Assembly: GCA_036398095.1 (NCBI GenBank)
Contig: DASWHR010000146.1
Span: 1-28,915 of the forward strand
DNA from: DASWHR01 sp036398095
GTDB lineage: Bacteria; Actinomycetota; AC-67
Length of the DNA: 28,915 nucleotides
Direction: 5' to 3'
Shown: in pieces, positions 15,050-24,844 of the stretch
Layout of the letters: every line of letters starts with the position of its first letter
Position numbering within the stretch: position 1 is the first letter of the stretch
Position numbers and translations under genes: made by a program
Notes under the pieces: model-generated
What the model saw: only the letters and a program-made list of their open reading frames with translations
The model's database searches: none
What the model was told of the DNA's origin: nothing

Positions 15050-16741
15050 ATGAGCAAGAACGTTCTGGGCGGACGATACGAGCTGAGCGAACGACTCGGC
15101 GTCGGCGGCATGGCCGAAGTCTACCTCGGCAAGGATCGCGTGCTCGGCCGCACCGTTGCGGTCAAGACTCTGCTGATCCAGTTCGCGCACGATCCGTCAT
15201 TTATCGCGCGCTTCCGCCGCGAAGCGACCAGCGCCGCGGCGCTGAACCATCCCAACATCGTCGGCGTTTACGACTCGGGCTCCGACGACGGGCAGCACTA
15301 CATCGTGATGGAGTACGTCGAAGGCCGGACGCTCAAGGACTTGATCCGCGAAGAGGGGCCGCTTCTGCCCGAACGGGCCGCCGAGCTTGCGGCCGACGTG
15401 TGCGGGGCGCTCCAATTCGCGCACGCGCACGGCATCATCCATCGCGACGTCAAGCCCGCCAACATCATGATCAACGCGCGGGGCGAGGTGAAGGTCGCGG
15501 ATTTCGGGATCGCGCGAGCCGCATCGGGCGAGACCGTCACGCAAACCGCGACCGTGCTTGGGACCGCGCAATACTTCTCGCCCGAGCAGGCGCAAGCCGG
15601 CTCGGTTGATGCGCGCAGCGACTTGTATTCGCTCGGCATCGTTCTCTACGAGATGATGACCCGGCAGGTGCCGTTTACCGGCGCTTCACCCGTCGCGATC
15701 GCCTACAAGCACGTCAAAGAAGATCCGATCCCGCCGTCGCGCCTCAACGCCGACGTCACGCCCGAGATCGAAGCGATCGTGATGAAGGCGCTGTCGAAGA
15801 ACCCCGACAATCGCTATCAGTCGGCGCAAGAGATGCGTCAGGACTTGGAGCGCGCGATCCGCGGGCAGGCGGTCTCTGCGCCGCGGGTGATGGCCGGCGA
15901 GACGTCGGTCATGACCGCGCCCGGATCGGGCGACGAGACCGTGATCCTGCGCGGCCCGGCCGCGCCGCAACGCAGCGGCCGCGGCACCGGCATCGCGCTC
16001 CTCGCCGTCATCGCCGCCGCTATGATCGGCATCATCATCTGGGCGCTGTTGGCGCTGCTCCCGAAATCGCCGAACACGGTCGCCGTTCCCGGCGTCGAAG
16101 GGTTCACCGTCGAAGCGGCCGAGAACCGTCTTCAAGATGCCGGGTTCAAGACCGTCGTCGGTGACGGCGTGCCGAGCGATCAGATCGAAGAGGGGTTGGT
16201 GCTGCGCACCGATCCGAGAGCGGGCGAGCGACTCGCGCGCGGCGGGACGGTGACCATCATCCCCTCGTCCGGGCTGGAGCGCGTGAAGGTGCCGAAAGTC
16301 ACCGGCCTGCAACAGGCCGCGGCGGAGAAAGCGCTCGACGACGCGGGTCTGTCGGTTGCCGTCGTGCAGGGAACCAGCGACACCGCCGCGCAAGGGGTCG
16401 TCATCGCCCAGAGTCCCCCGCCCGACGAAGAAGTCGTCGCCGGAACGACGGTGACGATCACCGTGTCGAGCGGGAAGGGAACCGCGTTCGTTCCCAACGT
16501 CGAAGGCTTGACCGAGCAGGTCGCGATCCAGCGGATCCGCGAACGCGGATTGGTCGAGCGCATCGAACGCGAAGCGCCGAGCGGATCCTGCCCGCAGCCG
16601 TCAGGGCGCGTCTGCCGTCAGTCGCCGTCGGGCGGCGAACAGGTCGAGCGTGGCAGCACCGTCACCATCGTCGTCGCCGACGAACCCGAGATCCCGCCGC
16701 CGACCGAGGAGCCCACACCCACCGACTCGCCGAGTCCGTAG
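15050..16741 (+). CDS. pknB: PknB: PASTA-domain Ser/Thr protein kinase
   Basis: 563 residues from ATG 15050, 12 nt after pbpA, with an AAGG-type ribosome-binding site. The kinase domain (~9-270) has the glycine loop GVGGMAEV at 17-24, Lys39, HRDVKPAN at 131-138, DFG at 151-153 and the activation loop TVTQTATV, whose Thr164/Thr166 match the autophosphorylation pair of mycobacterial PknB. A membrane helix at ~314-337 leads to three extracellular PASTA repeats (~343-408, 409-475, 476-544). The last carries Cys514 and Cys522, a possible disulfide. The tail is Pro/Thr-rich. PASTA repeats sense muropeptides or lipid II. Only three repeats are present against four in Mycobacterium, and pknA is absent upstream. 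The gene ends 5 bp from the convergent trpG/pabA. Confidence 0.96.
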   Translation: MSKNVLGGRYELSERLGVGGMAEVYLGKDRVLGRTVAVKTLLIQFAHDPSFIARFRREATSAAALNHPNIVGVYDSGSDDGQHYIVMEYVEGRTLKDLIREEGPLLPERAAELAADVCGALQFAHAHGIIHRDVKPANIMINARGEVKVADFGIARAASGETVTQTATVLGTAQYFSPEQAQAGSVDARSDLYSLGIVLYEMMTRQVPFTGASPVAIAYKHVKEDPIPPSRLNADVTPEIEAIVMKALSKNPDNRYQSAQEMRQDLERAIRGQAVSAPRVMAGETSVMTAPGSGDETVILRGPAAPQRSGRGTGIALLAVIAAAMIGIIIWALLALLPKSPNTVAVPGVEGFTVEAAENRLQDAGFKTVVGDGVPSDQIEEGLVLRTDPRAGERLARGGTVTIIPSSGLERVKVPKVTGLQQAAAEKALDDAGLSVAVVQGTSDTAAQGVVIAQSPPPDEEVVAGTTVTITVSSGKGTAFVPNVEGLTEQVAIQRIRERGLVERIEREAPSGSCPQPSGRVCRQSPSGGEQVERGSTVTIVVADEPEIPPPTEEPTPTDSPSP

Positions 16742-16746
16742 CGTCG

Positions 16747-17345
<599 letters not shown>

Positions 17346-17349
<4 letters not shown>

Positions 17350-19025
17350 CCGCCCGACTTCGCCTTCTCCTCTTCGACGAGCACGCGGCGCAGAACCTTG
17401 CCGACCATCGTCTTGGGAAGCTCGTCGCGGAACTCGTAGGCCTTCGGCACCTTGTAGGCGGTCAGCCGCTCGCGGCAGAACGCTTCGATCTCTTCCGGCG
17501 TCGCGGTCTCGCCCGGCTTCAAGATAATGAACGCCTTCACCGTCTCGCCCGACTTCTTGCTGGGGATGCCCGCGACGGCGGCCTCTTGAATCTTGGGATG
17601 CTGGAACAAGACTTCTTCGACGTCGCGCGGATAGACGTTGAAGCCGCCGACGATGATCATCTCTTTCTTGCGGTCCACGATCTTGAAGTAGCCGTCGTCG
17701 TCCACCTCGGCGATGTCGCCGGTGTGCAGCCAGCCGTCGCGGATCGTGTCGGCCGTCTCCTCCGGGCGGTTCCAGTAGCCCTGCATCACCTGCGGGCCCT
17801 TGATGCACAGCTCGCCCGGGCCCGGCGGGTCGACCTCTTTCGAGGGATCGTTGACGTCCACCAGCTTGCACTCGGTGTCGGGCATCGGAATGCCGATCGT
17901 GCCGATCTTGCGCGTGCCGTCGATCGGGTTCGCGTGCGTGGACGGCGAGGTTTCCGACAACCCGTAGCCTTCGACGATCTTGCCGCCGGTGACGCGCTCC
18001 CACTCTTGCTGGACCTCGATCGGCAGCGGGGCCGCGCCCGACACGCATGCGCGGATCGAATCCATCTTGTACTTGGTGATGTCGGGATGGGCGAGCAGGT
18101 TGATGTAGAGCGTCGGAACGCCGGGAAACAGCGTCGGCTTCGTCCGGTCGATCGTCTTGAGCAGCCCATCCAGGTCGCGCGGGTTCGGCACCAGCACCAG
18201 CAGGCCGGCGAGCAGGATGCCGACGTTCATGCAAACCGTCTGCCCGTAGGAGTGGAAGATCGGCAGCGCGCAGATCACGATCTCTTTGCCGGGTTGGGTT
18301 CCCGGCAGCCACGCCTTGAGCATGTACGCGTTCGCCACCAGGTTGTAGTGCGTGAGCATCACGCCTTTGGAGAGGCCGGTCGTTCCGCCCGTGTACTGCA
18401 GCAGCGCCAGATCCTCTTTCGGGTTGATGGTCGCCTGCGCCACGTTCGGGCTTCCGGCCTTGAGCAGATCGCGGTACTGCTTCACCGGTTCGCTTGCCGG
18501 CACCGGCTTCGACAGCTCCTTGCCTTTGATCAGCCGGCCCAGCTTCGCCTTCAGGCCGTGCAATCCGTCGAAGACGTCGGTCACGATCACTTCGCGCAGC
18601 TTCGGCAAGTCGGGCCGCAACGCCCTGACCTTGTCGTAGAACAGGTCGAGCGTGACCAACACTTCGACGCCGGCGTCGTCGAGCTGGTGCATCAACTCGC
18701 GCTCGGTGTACATCGGATTGTTCTCGACGATGATCCCCCCGAGCCGCAGCGTCGCGTAGTAGGCGATCACGTTCTGCGGTACGTTCGGCAGGATGATCCC
18801 GACGCGCGTCCCCTTGGACACGCCGAGCGCCGCCAGCGACGACGCGAACTTGTCCACCGACTGCTTGAGTTGCGCGTAGGTCGTGCGCATGCCCTGGAAA
18901 TCTAGTGCCGGCGCATTCGGATAGCGGGCCGCGGCTTCGTCGAGCATCGCCGTGATCGGCACGAGCGGATAGTCGATCGACTGGGGAATTCCCGCCGGAT
19001 AGTTCTTCAACCAGATCGCATCCAT
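17346..19025 (-). CDS. fadD: Long-chain fatty acid--CoA ligase (AMP-forming)
   Basis: 559 residues from ATG 19025, with AGGAG 8-9 nt upstream. It is an ANL-superfamily adenylating enzyme: P-loop YTGGTTGLSKG at 211-221, YGLSETSP at 354-361, TGD near 435-437, hinge and core DRKKEMIIVGGFNVYP from 451, and the C-terminal catalytic Lys543 in GKVLRR. The GGFNVYP form and overall length fit FadD acyl-CoA synthetases. It activates fatty acids to acyl-CoA for beta-oxidation or lipid synthesis in the cytoplasm or at the membrane. It lies between the PHP-domain gene (41 nt upstream) and trpG (4-nt overlap), so it is probably co-transcribed with both, although the three functions are not obviously related. 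Confidence 0.93.
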
Positions 19026-19066
19026 CGGACCTCTCCTGTTCCGCGACGCCGTCGCTCCCTCGGAAT

Positions 19067-19762
19067 CTATCGCTTCAACCCGTCCTCAGGCCAGGAATAG
19101 GCTAGAAGATCCGGCCGTTCGTAGACGTGCGCGTGCGTTTCCGCCCAGCCCCGACCCATGACCGGGCGCGTGGACTTCGATCGGATCGCTTCGATCACCT
19201 CGCCCGCGTCGCGCGCTCCGTCCGCGACCGTCAGGCACCGGCCGGCTGCTTCGGCGCGATGCGCATCGGAGCCGCCGGTGGTGCCGGCGCCCAGCTTGCT
19301 CGCCAACGCTTCAGCGGTTCGCACGCCGTCCACCTGCCAGAGCCGTTCGCCGTTGAGGATCTCGATCGCGTGCATGTGCTCGGCGCCGCGCGCCGGGTCG
19401 GGGGCGACGGTCGCGCCGGCGACGCGCCAGCCAGCCGGATGGGCCCACACCAACGCAACCGCCTCGCGCGTCCCGGTCGTGACGGGGAGGGCGCATCGTT
19501 CGGGCAGTGCCCCGAGCCAGTCGGTGTCGGTGCAGAGCACGAGCACGTGCCCGAGCGGTGTGTTGAGCTCGCGTCCAGGGATCAGAAGAAGGCCGCGGGC
19601 CGCCAGGGCTTTGCCGGCGGCCGCGTAGTCGCATCCGCCGCCGTGGTCGGTGAGGGCGACCGCGTCCACGCCGAGCGGCGCGACGGCCGCGGCGATCGCG
19701 GCGATGTCGTCGCGCGCGTCCCGCGAGGTGGGCAGGGCGTGCGTGTGCAGGTCTACAAGCAT
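19067..19762 (-). CDS. PHP-domain metal-dependent phosphoesterase
   Basis: 231 residues from ATG 19762, with GGAGA 3-8 nt upstream and the protein opening directly with the first motif. The PHP metal ligands are present in order: HTH (His6, His8), LTDHG (Asp39, His40), GRE (Glu65), WAHPAGW and GGSDAH. The fold is a small stand-alone PHP domain like those of the YciV/RNase AM-type nucleases and phosphatases; the substrate cannot be assigned. It probably uses a di- or trinuclear metal centre on a phosphoester. It is divergent from the secreted protease gene (103 bp between starts) and upstream of the acyl-CoA synthetase. Confidence 0.88.
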   Translation of the reverse strand: MLVDLHTHALPTSRDARDDIAAIAAAVAPLGVDAVALTDHGGGCDYAAAGKALAARGLLLIPGRELNTPLGHVLVLCTDTDWLGALPERCALPVTTGTREAVALVWAHPAGWRVAGATVAPDPARGAEHMHAIEILNGERLWQVDGVRTAEALASKLGAGTTGGSDAHRAEAAGRCLTVADGARDAGEVIEAIRSKSTRPVMGRGWAETHAHVYERPDLLAYSWPEDGLKR

Positions 19763-19865
19763 GGGTCTCCGTCTCGCGGCGGCGGGCCGCAATGGGAAGG
19801 ATATCGGGGCCAATGAGGCGAAGTATTCGGATGCGGTGCAAACCGCCGCCAGGGAGAGAAATCGA

Positions 19866-20825
19866 ATGAATCGTCTCGCACGGGTCTTGCTCGTCGTCGC
19901 GCTGGCCGCGGGAGGGGCGCCGGCGCGCGCCGCGGCCGCCGATCCGGCCGCGCTGGATGCGCTCACGCAACGGATCAGCGACGACCTGCCCTCGCTCGCC
20001 GATGTGGGGATCACGGTCGTCGCTCCCGATCCGGCGGCGAACGTCGTGCGCGTCCACGTCACCGGCGACGTGACGCGGGCTGCGCGCATGCTCGGCGACC
20101 GCTACGGCGAGACCGTCGACGTCGTAGACGGCGAGGCCTTCAAGCCGCTCGCCGGGCCGCCGTGCGTCTCGCAGCGCACGATCTGCGGTCCGGTGATGCG
20201 CGGCGGGCTGGAGCTGACCGGAACCACGTTGGGGATCTGCAGCAGCGGCGTGGAGGCGCGCTTGAATCAAACCGGCGAATTCGGCGTGATCACGGCCGGT
20301 CACTGCTACGGATCGGGCGAGATCGTCACGCACGGCGGCGTTCCGCTCGGGCCCACGCTTCCTCGGATCTTCTCGGGCGAGGTCGACGCCGCGTTCGTGA
20401 CGCATTCGCTGGGCGCGCCGACGTTCCTGCCGTCGAACTGGGTCTACTATTCCAATGCCGATCGCGAGCATCCGGTAACCGCCGTGCAACCGATCGCGAC
20501 TGAAGCCGTGGGGCAGTCCGTGTGCCGCACCGGCCGGACGACGGGTCCGGCATGCGGATCGATCATCGCCGTCGGCGCCACCGTCGTGATCGGAAGCGTG
20601 ACGCTTCGCAACCAGCGGATCGCGAATACGTGCGCGCTTCCGGGTGACAGCGGTGGGCCGTTCCTGAGCGGCGGCACCTTCCGCGGCATCGCCTCGGCCG
20701 GCAACTACGTCGGCAGCGGCTCGTCGGCGCGCTGCGCCGCGAATCCTTTCACCACCTACAGCGCCGCCGATCGGATCCGGACGGCGCTCGGCGTCACCAT
20801 CTTGACGTCGTCGCCACTGCTGTAG
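19866..20825 (+). CDS. Secreted trypsin-like serine protease (S1 family)
   Basis: 319 residues from ATG 19866, with AGGGAG about 10 nt upstream. The N-terminus is a signal peptide (MNRLARVLLVVALAAG, cleavage after ARA near 22). Residues ~25-95 look like a short propeptide. The catalytic triad is His146 (TAGHC), Asp174 (EVDAAF) and Ser262 (GDSGGP). Eight Cys (about 100, 107, 125, 147, 220, 230, 256 and 290) suggest disulfides typical of exported S1E-type (streptogrisin/alpha-lytic-like) proteases. It should be secreted as a zymogen and digest extracellular protein. It reads in the same direction as the penicillin-acylase-family gene 53 bp downstream. Confidence 0.92.
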   Translation: MNRLARVLLVVALAAGGAPARAAAADPAALDALTQRISDDLPSLADVGITVVAPDPAANVVRVHVTGDVTRAARMLGDRYGETVDVVDGEAFKPLAGPPCVSQRTICGPVMRGGLELTGTTLGICSSGVEARLNQTGEFGVITAGHCYGSGEIVTHGGVPLGPTLPRIFSGEVDAAFVTHSLGAPTFLPSNWVYYSNADREHPVTAVQPIATEAVGQSVCRTGRTTGPACGSIIAVGATVVIGSVTLRNQRIANTCALPGDSGGPFLSGGTFRGIASAGNYVGSGSSARCAANPFTTYSAADRIRTALGVTILTSSPLL

Positions 20826-20878
20826 CGCCCGGATCGCCGTCCGCAGTATCGTCGCGGCGACGGCAAACGGAGGCGACG

Positions 20879-23242
20879 ATGGAACAGTGGGTAGAAGCGC
20901 TGCGCGACTACGCGGCAAGCGCGCTGCGTCCGGCGGACGGCACCGTCACGGTGAGCGGCCCGGGCGCGCCGATCGAGATCGTTACCGACGAATGGGGCGT
21001 GCCACATGTGTTGGCCGAATCGCGCGACGACGCGCTCTTCGCGCAAGGCTGGTTGCACGCGGCCGAGCGGCTCTGGCAGATCGAGTTCACCGTTCGCGTC
21101 GCGACCGGACGCTTGAGCGAGATCGTCTCGATCGCCGGGCTGTCGCTCGACAAGTTCTTCCGCACGCTCGGCATCGGACGCCTCGCCGGAGAATGGGCGC
21201 GTGACGCCGATCCGATCACCCGCGAGGTCGCGACGCCGTATCACGCCGGCTTCGTCGCCGCGGCGCGGTCGCTTCCGCGTCCCGTCGAATACGAGTTCCT
21301 CGACCTCCAGCCGATGATTCCCGATACCGTCGAGGACTCGATCGCGGCGTCGTTCGCGTTCGTCGGCTTGATGGGGTTCACGCTGTCTGCGAACTGGCCG
21401 TTCGAGCTGCTCCGCGCCGAACTCGCGCAGCAGCTGGGCATCGAACGCGCGCGTGAGCTGACGCCGTTCATCGGCGCCGAGGTGCCCGTCGCCGTTCCGT
21501 CCTCTCCGACGTTTCCCGGCACCGCGCAGGCGCTGTGCGCGATGGCGCGCGACGCGGGCGCGGTGCGCGGCATCGGATCCAACAATTGGGTCGTGTCCGG
21601 CGCGAAGACCGACACGGGAAAGCCGATCCTGTGCAACGATCCGCATCTTCTTGTTCAGATGCCCTCGATCTGGATGGAGATGCACCTGAACGCGCCCGGC
21701 TTTCACGTGACCGGCCTGACGTTGCCCGGCATTCCCGGCGTCGTCGTCGGCCACAACGAGCGGATCGCATGGGGCTTCACCAACACCGGAGCCGACGTCG
21801 AAGACTTGTATCTGGAGCGGCTCGGCGACGGCGACTCGCAATACGAATACGACGGATCCTGGCGGCCGGTGACGGTGGTCGAAGAGCAGATCCTTGTCCG
21901 CGGCGAGGCCGATCCGGTCCCGCACATCGTGCGTGAGACGCATCACGGGCCGCTGCTGACCGGATGGATCGCGGCCGGATCGCAGCCGGTCGTGCTCGAG
22001 GACCGGATTCGCGATCCGCTTGCGATGCGCTGGATTCTGCGAGAGACGCCGCCGTCCATGGCGGGGCTGATCGGCATGAACACCGCCTCGAACTGGGCCG
22101 AGTTCCGTGCCGCCGCGGCGCTGTGGCCCACCGCCGGCCAGAACATGGTCTACGCCGACGTCGACGGCAACATCGGCTATCAGTTCACCGGGGTCGTGCC
22201 GGTCCGCGGCAAGGGCGCCGGATCGGCGCCGCTGCCCGGCTGGGATTCCGCCTACGAATGGACCGGAACGATCCCGTTCGACGATCTGCCCTCGACGCTG
22301 AATCCCGAGCGCGGATTCGTCGCGACGGCGAATCACCGGATGGTGGACCTGGACTATCCGTATTACCTGACCAACGACTGGGAGATGGGCCACCGGATTC
22401 GCCGCATAACCGCGCTGCTGACCGAGCGCGAGACGCTGACCACCGGCGACATGAAACGCATCCAAGCCGACTCGTTCAGCGGCATCGCGGCCGATCTGGT
22501 TCCGATCTTCTTGTGCGCCGAGGTCGACGGTGAACGCGAAACCGATGCCGTCAAGCAGGTGCAGGCGTGGGATCTGGCGCTCACGCGCGAATCGGTCGGC
22601 GGCGCGATCTTCAACGCCTGGTTCGCGCGCACCGCCGAAGCGCTCTTCGCCGCCAAGCTCGGCAGCGAATTGTGGGACGAGTTCTATCCGCGTAAGGGAT
22701 GGACGACGAACTGGTGCTACGAGTCGGTTCGGGCCATCCTGGAAAACCCGCAGCGATTCTGGGTCGGCGGCGACGGCGACAACCTGGCCGCGCGCGACGC
22801 GCTGCTCGGTGGGGCGCTCACCACGGCCGTCGCCGACCTGACGCGTCGTTTCGGTGACGACATGAGCGAATGGCGCTGGGGACGCATGCATCAAGTCCAC
22901 TTCGCGCACGTGCTTGCCGTTCCGATCCCGTCGCTGCACGATCTGCTCTCGGCGGGGCCGTTCGAAGCGGCCGGAGGCGACGACACCATCAACCGCGGCG
23001 TGATCTTTCCCGGGGAAGGATTCGTGGACGGCGCGATCCCGTCGGCGCGGCTGATCATGGATCTTGCCGACTGGGACCGCAGCGAAGGGGTGATCACGAC
23101 CGGCGTGAGTGGCAGCCCGGCAAGCCCGCACTATCGTGATCAAGCTGATCTGTGGGCGCGCGGCGCCTATCACCCGATGCCGTTCACCCGCAAAGCCGTC
23201 GACAACGCCGCGAAGTCGCGGCTTACGATCGAACCCCGCTAG
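20879..23242 (+). CDS. Penicillin acylase family protein (Ntn hydrolase, S45)
   Basis: 787 residues from ATG 20879, with GGAGG 6-10 nt upstream. The alpha-chain region begins with EIVTDEWGVPHVLAES. The autoprocessing site is GSNNWVVSG, where Ser234 would become the N-terminal nucleophile of the beta chain. This is followed by the family block KPILCNDPHL, GIPGVVVGHNERIAWGFTN, and ATANHRM with the oxyanion Asn. Such enzymes cleave amide bonds of beta-lactams, acyl-homoserine lactones or lipopeptides; the acyl preference is unknown. The N-terminus has no signal peptide or hydrophobic helix, whereas many relatives are exported, so this one is probably cytoplasmic or leaves by another route. Near the 3' side it is convergent with abiEii. 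Confidence 0.93.
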   Translation: MEQWVEALRDYAASALRPADGTVTVSGPGAPIEIVTDEWGVPHVLAESRDDALFAQGWLHAAERLWQIEFTVRVATGRLSEIVSIAGLSLDKFFRTLGIGRLAGEWARDADPITREVATPYHAGFVAAARSLPRPVEYEFLDLQPMIPDTVEDSIAASFAFVGLMGFTLSANWPFELLRAELAQQLGIERARELTPFIGAEVPVAVPSSPTFPGTAQALCAMARDAGAVRGIGSNNWVVSGAKTDTGKPILCNDPHLLVQMPSIWMEMHLNAPGFHVTGLTLPGIPGVVVGHNERIAWGFTNTGADVEDLYLERLGDGDSQYEYDGSWRPVTVVEEQILVRGEADPVPHIVRETHHGPLLTGWIAAGSQPVVLEDRIRDPLAMRWILRETPPSMAGLIGMNTASNWAEFRAAAALWPTAGQNMVYADVDGNIGYQFTGVVPVRGKGAGSAPLPGWDSAYEWTGTIPFDDLPSTLNPERGFVATANHRMVDLDYPYYLTNDWEMGHRIRRITALLTERETLTTGDMKRIQADSFSGIAADLVPIFLCAEVDGERETDAVKQVQAWDLALTRESVGGAIFNAWFARTAEALFAAKLGSELWDEFYPRKGWTTNWCYESVRAILENPQRFWVGGDGDNLAARDALLGGALTTAVADLTRRFGDDMSEWRWGRMHQVHFAHVLAVPIPSLHDLLSAGPFEAAGGDDTINRGVIFPGEGFVDGAIPSARLIMDLADWDRSEGVITTGVSGSPASPHYRDQADLWARGAYHPMPFTRKAVDNAAKSRLTIEPR

Positions 23243-23267
23243 CTACCTCACCAGTGTGCTGAGCCCC

Positions 23268-24038
23268 TCACCGATAGGGCCTCAAGCGACGGCGGAGTTG
23301 CCTCAGCAAGGCCTCGAAGTGAGGCAACTCTCCAGGAAGATGCTCGCTCATCTCACTCTCCCAGCGAGCCTCGTACTCGAGAATCCTCGCGTCGAATCTC
23401 GCGAAGAAGGTGGCGGGATCTAGCGCCTTGTGGCGAGTCTTTTCCTCGAACATCGGCCACACCTCGTCGAGGCTCACCTCCCGTTCTTCGAACAGAAAGT
23501 GAAGATCGAAGAAGTCGCGACACTGGAGACGCTGGATAACGCATCGGAGCTTCTCGGCTCCAATCTCTTCGAGTGAGTAGGTGAGGATCGATCTACCTTG
23601 CGGGATATCAGCGTACCGCGACAACATCGGCCGAACCTCAGATGACAGAATCAGCTCCGTTTCATCGAGATCCAGCTTGATCCACCGGCGCTTTGCTCCA
23701 AGTGGGCCCTCATAGAAGATCCGAGTGTGACCGGTTGTTTCGACGCTCAGCGACGGAAAGTCCAGCGCATCCTTCAGTCCATCGACCGCACCCTCGATGG
23801 CAGTCAGGGCATTCGACCGTGAGATGCCGAGAAGGCTGAAGTCAAGATCGGCAGAGTAGCGATACTCATCGAAGTGGCACATCCGCAGCGCGGTTCCGCC
23901 CTTGAATACCATGTACTCCGCTTCGGGTAGTCGGGCGATCGACGCGAGACAATGCGCCAAGACGTAATCGCGCTCGACTGTCTTCGGATCGACCCGGTCG
24001 CGGTCGGCCTGACGGATGATCTGTTGAGTGCGAATCAT
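23268..24038 (-). CDS. AbiEii-type nucleotidyltransferase toxin
   Basis: 256 residues from ATG 24038, overlapping the antitoxin gene's stop by 4 nt (ATGA). It belongs to the DUF1814/AbiEii family: nucleotidyltransferase motif KGGTALR at 46-52, then RYSADLDF with Asp64 and Asp66 as metal ligands, EEIGAEKLRC, and the late RDFFDLHFL motif. AbiEii/MenT toxins transfer nucleotides to RNA targets such as tRNA acceptor ends, stopping translation, and were first known for phage abortive infection. The start gives the usual short N-terminal helix. Base composition is visibly less GC-rich than that of the flanking housekeeping genes, suggesting acquisition. A perfect 11-bp inverted repeat lies inside its 3' end (23295-23330). 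Confidence 0.9.
   Translation of the reverse strand: MIRTQQIIRQADRDRVDPKTVERDYVLAHCLASIARLPEAEYMVFKGGTALRMCHFDEYRYSADLDFSLLGISRSNALTAIEGAVDGLKDALDFPSLSVETTGHTRIFYEGPLGAKRRWIKLDLDETELILSSEVRPMLSRYADIPQGRSILTYSLEEIGAEKLRCVIQRLQCRDFFDLHFLFEEREVSLDEVWPMFEEKTRHKALDPATFFARFDARILEYEARWESEMSEHLPGELPHFEALLRQLRRRLRPYR
23295..23330. repeat. Perfect 11-bp inverted repeat in the 3' end of abiEii
   Basis: GAGTTGCCTCA (23295-23305) and TGAGGCAACTC (23320-23330) are exact complements separated by 14 nt that include the palindrome AGGCCT. The element lies 27 bp inside the abiEii coding end and 52 bp past the penicillin-acylase stop. It could form a hairpin that stops plus-strand read-through, although no U-run follows. 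Confidence 0.55.
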
Positions 24039-24820
24039 TGGCGAAGCTCGTGAGCGAGATCTTCGACCGCACGGTCCCAACGCACGAACCATCGGCGATC
24101 ACGCCAGCTTCCTTGCTGCCTCTGAGTGCTTGTGTCGAGGGCTACATCGCTCTTGGGGGGAGCGAGCGGTCGTAACCGACCGGAGAGCCCAGGAATCGCA
24201 AGCTGATCGGCAAGCGACCCGATTCGTCGGATGGCAGCGCCTGCATCCAGTCTTCGGCCGTACCTGAGCAGGTCCTCGATGTTCGGCGAGGACATCGCGA
24301 GAGCGTGCGCAAGGACTTCTACCCCGCCGATCAACTCAGGGCGAGAGGCAGCATCGATAAGCGCCCGCTCAAGGTTGGATACCCGGGACTCGCCGGCCCT
24401 CTCGGCTCCCACTAGGACGGTCTCGTCTTTCTCGAGGATGACCCGCAGGGGTCTCCGAGATACCTCAGCAACCTTCACTCGGCTTGTACACGCCACCTGA
24501 ACGGTCCGCGCCGGATGCAGAAGCAGCCCATGGTGATCGAGAGCACTTCGAAACGCGATCCGATGAGGCTTGTCGATGAACACAGCGGCGACAGCCAACG
24601 CGAGATCCTCGGCCGCTGCAGAGGTACCAAGGAGACCGATCGGGCGGATGACGTAGCGGCCTCGGGCCACCCGGTCCAGCAGTCCGGCTTCCACCAGCCG
24701 CGAGAGCATGTTCACGGTTGCCTGAACGGAGGCTCCCGTGCGCGCCCGGATCGCCGAAGGCGTAACCACAGACGTGCCTTCGGCAACCAGCTCGTCCAAG
24801 AGCTCTAAAGTCTTCGTCAT
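24035..24820 (-). CDS. AbiEi-type antitoxin / transcriptional repressor
   Basis: 261 residues from ATG 24820. An in-frame start further upstream (24892) is rejected because it would cover the promoter. The N-terminal ~70 residues are a winged helix-turn-helix (VVTPSAIRARTGASVQATVN, then LVEAGLLDRVARGRYVI), as in AbiEi, followed by the AbiEi antitoxin domain with FRSALDHHGLL and a late SNLERALIDAASRPEL stretch. AbiEi proteins neutralise the AbiEii toxin and bind inverted repeats in their own promoter; the palindromes at 24845-24856 and 24897-24921 are the obvious sites. It is the first gene of the pair and is translationally coupled to the toxin. Confidence 0.88.
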   Translation of the reverse strand: MTKTLELLDELVAEGTSVVTPSAIRARTGASVQATVNMLSRLVEAGLLDRVARGRYVIRPIGLLGTSAAAEDLALAVAAVFIDKPHRIAFRSALDHHGLLLHPARTVQVACTSRVKVAEVSRRPLRVILEKDETVLVGAERAGESRVSNLERALIDAASRPELIGGVEVLAHALAMSSPNIEDLLRYGRRLDAGAAIRRIGSLADQLAIPGLSGRLRPLAPPKSDVALDTSTQRQQGSWRDRRWFVRWDRAVEDLAHELRQ

Positions 24821-24844
24821 ACTCTCAACGTCCTTGACTACACG

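Noticed and set aside
1045..15190. Many long Arg/Ala/His-rich open frames opposite the cell-wall, fibronectin-III and PilB-like genes
   Set aside because: They are antisense or alternative-frame shadows with no recognisable domains, and the opposing frames carry complete known families.
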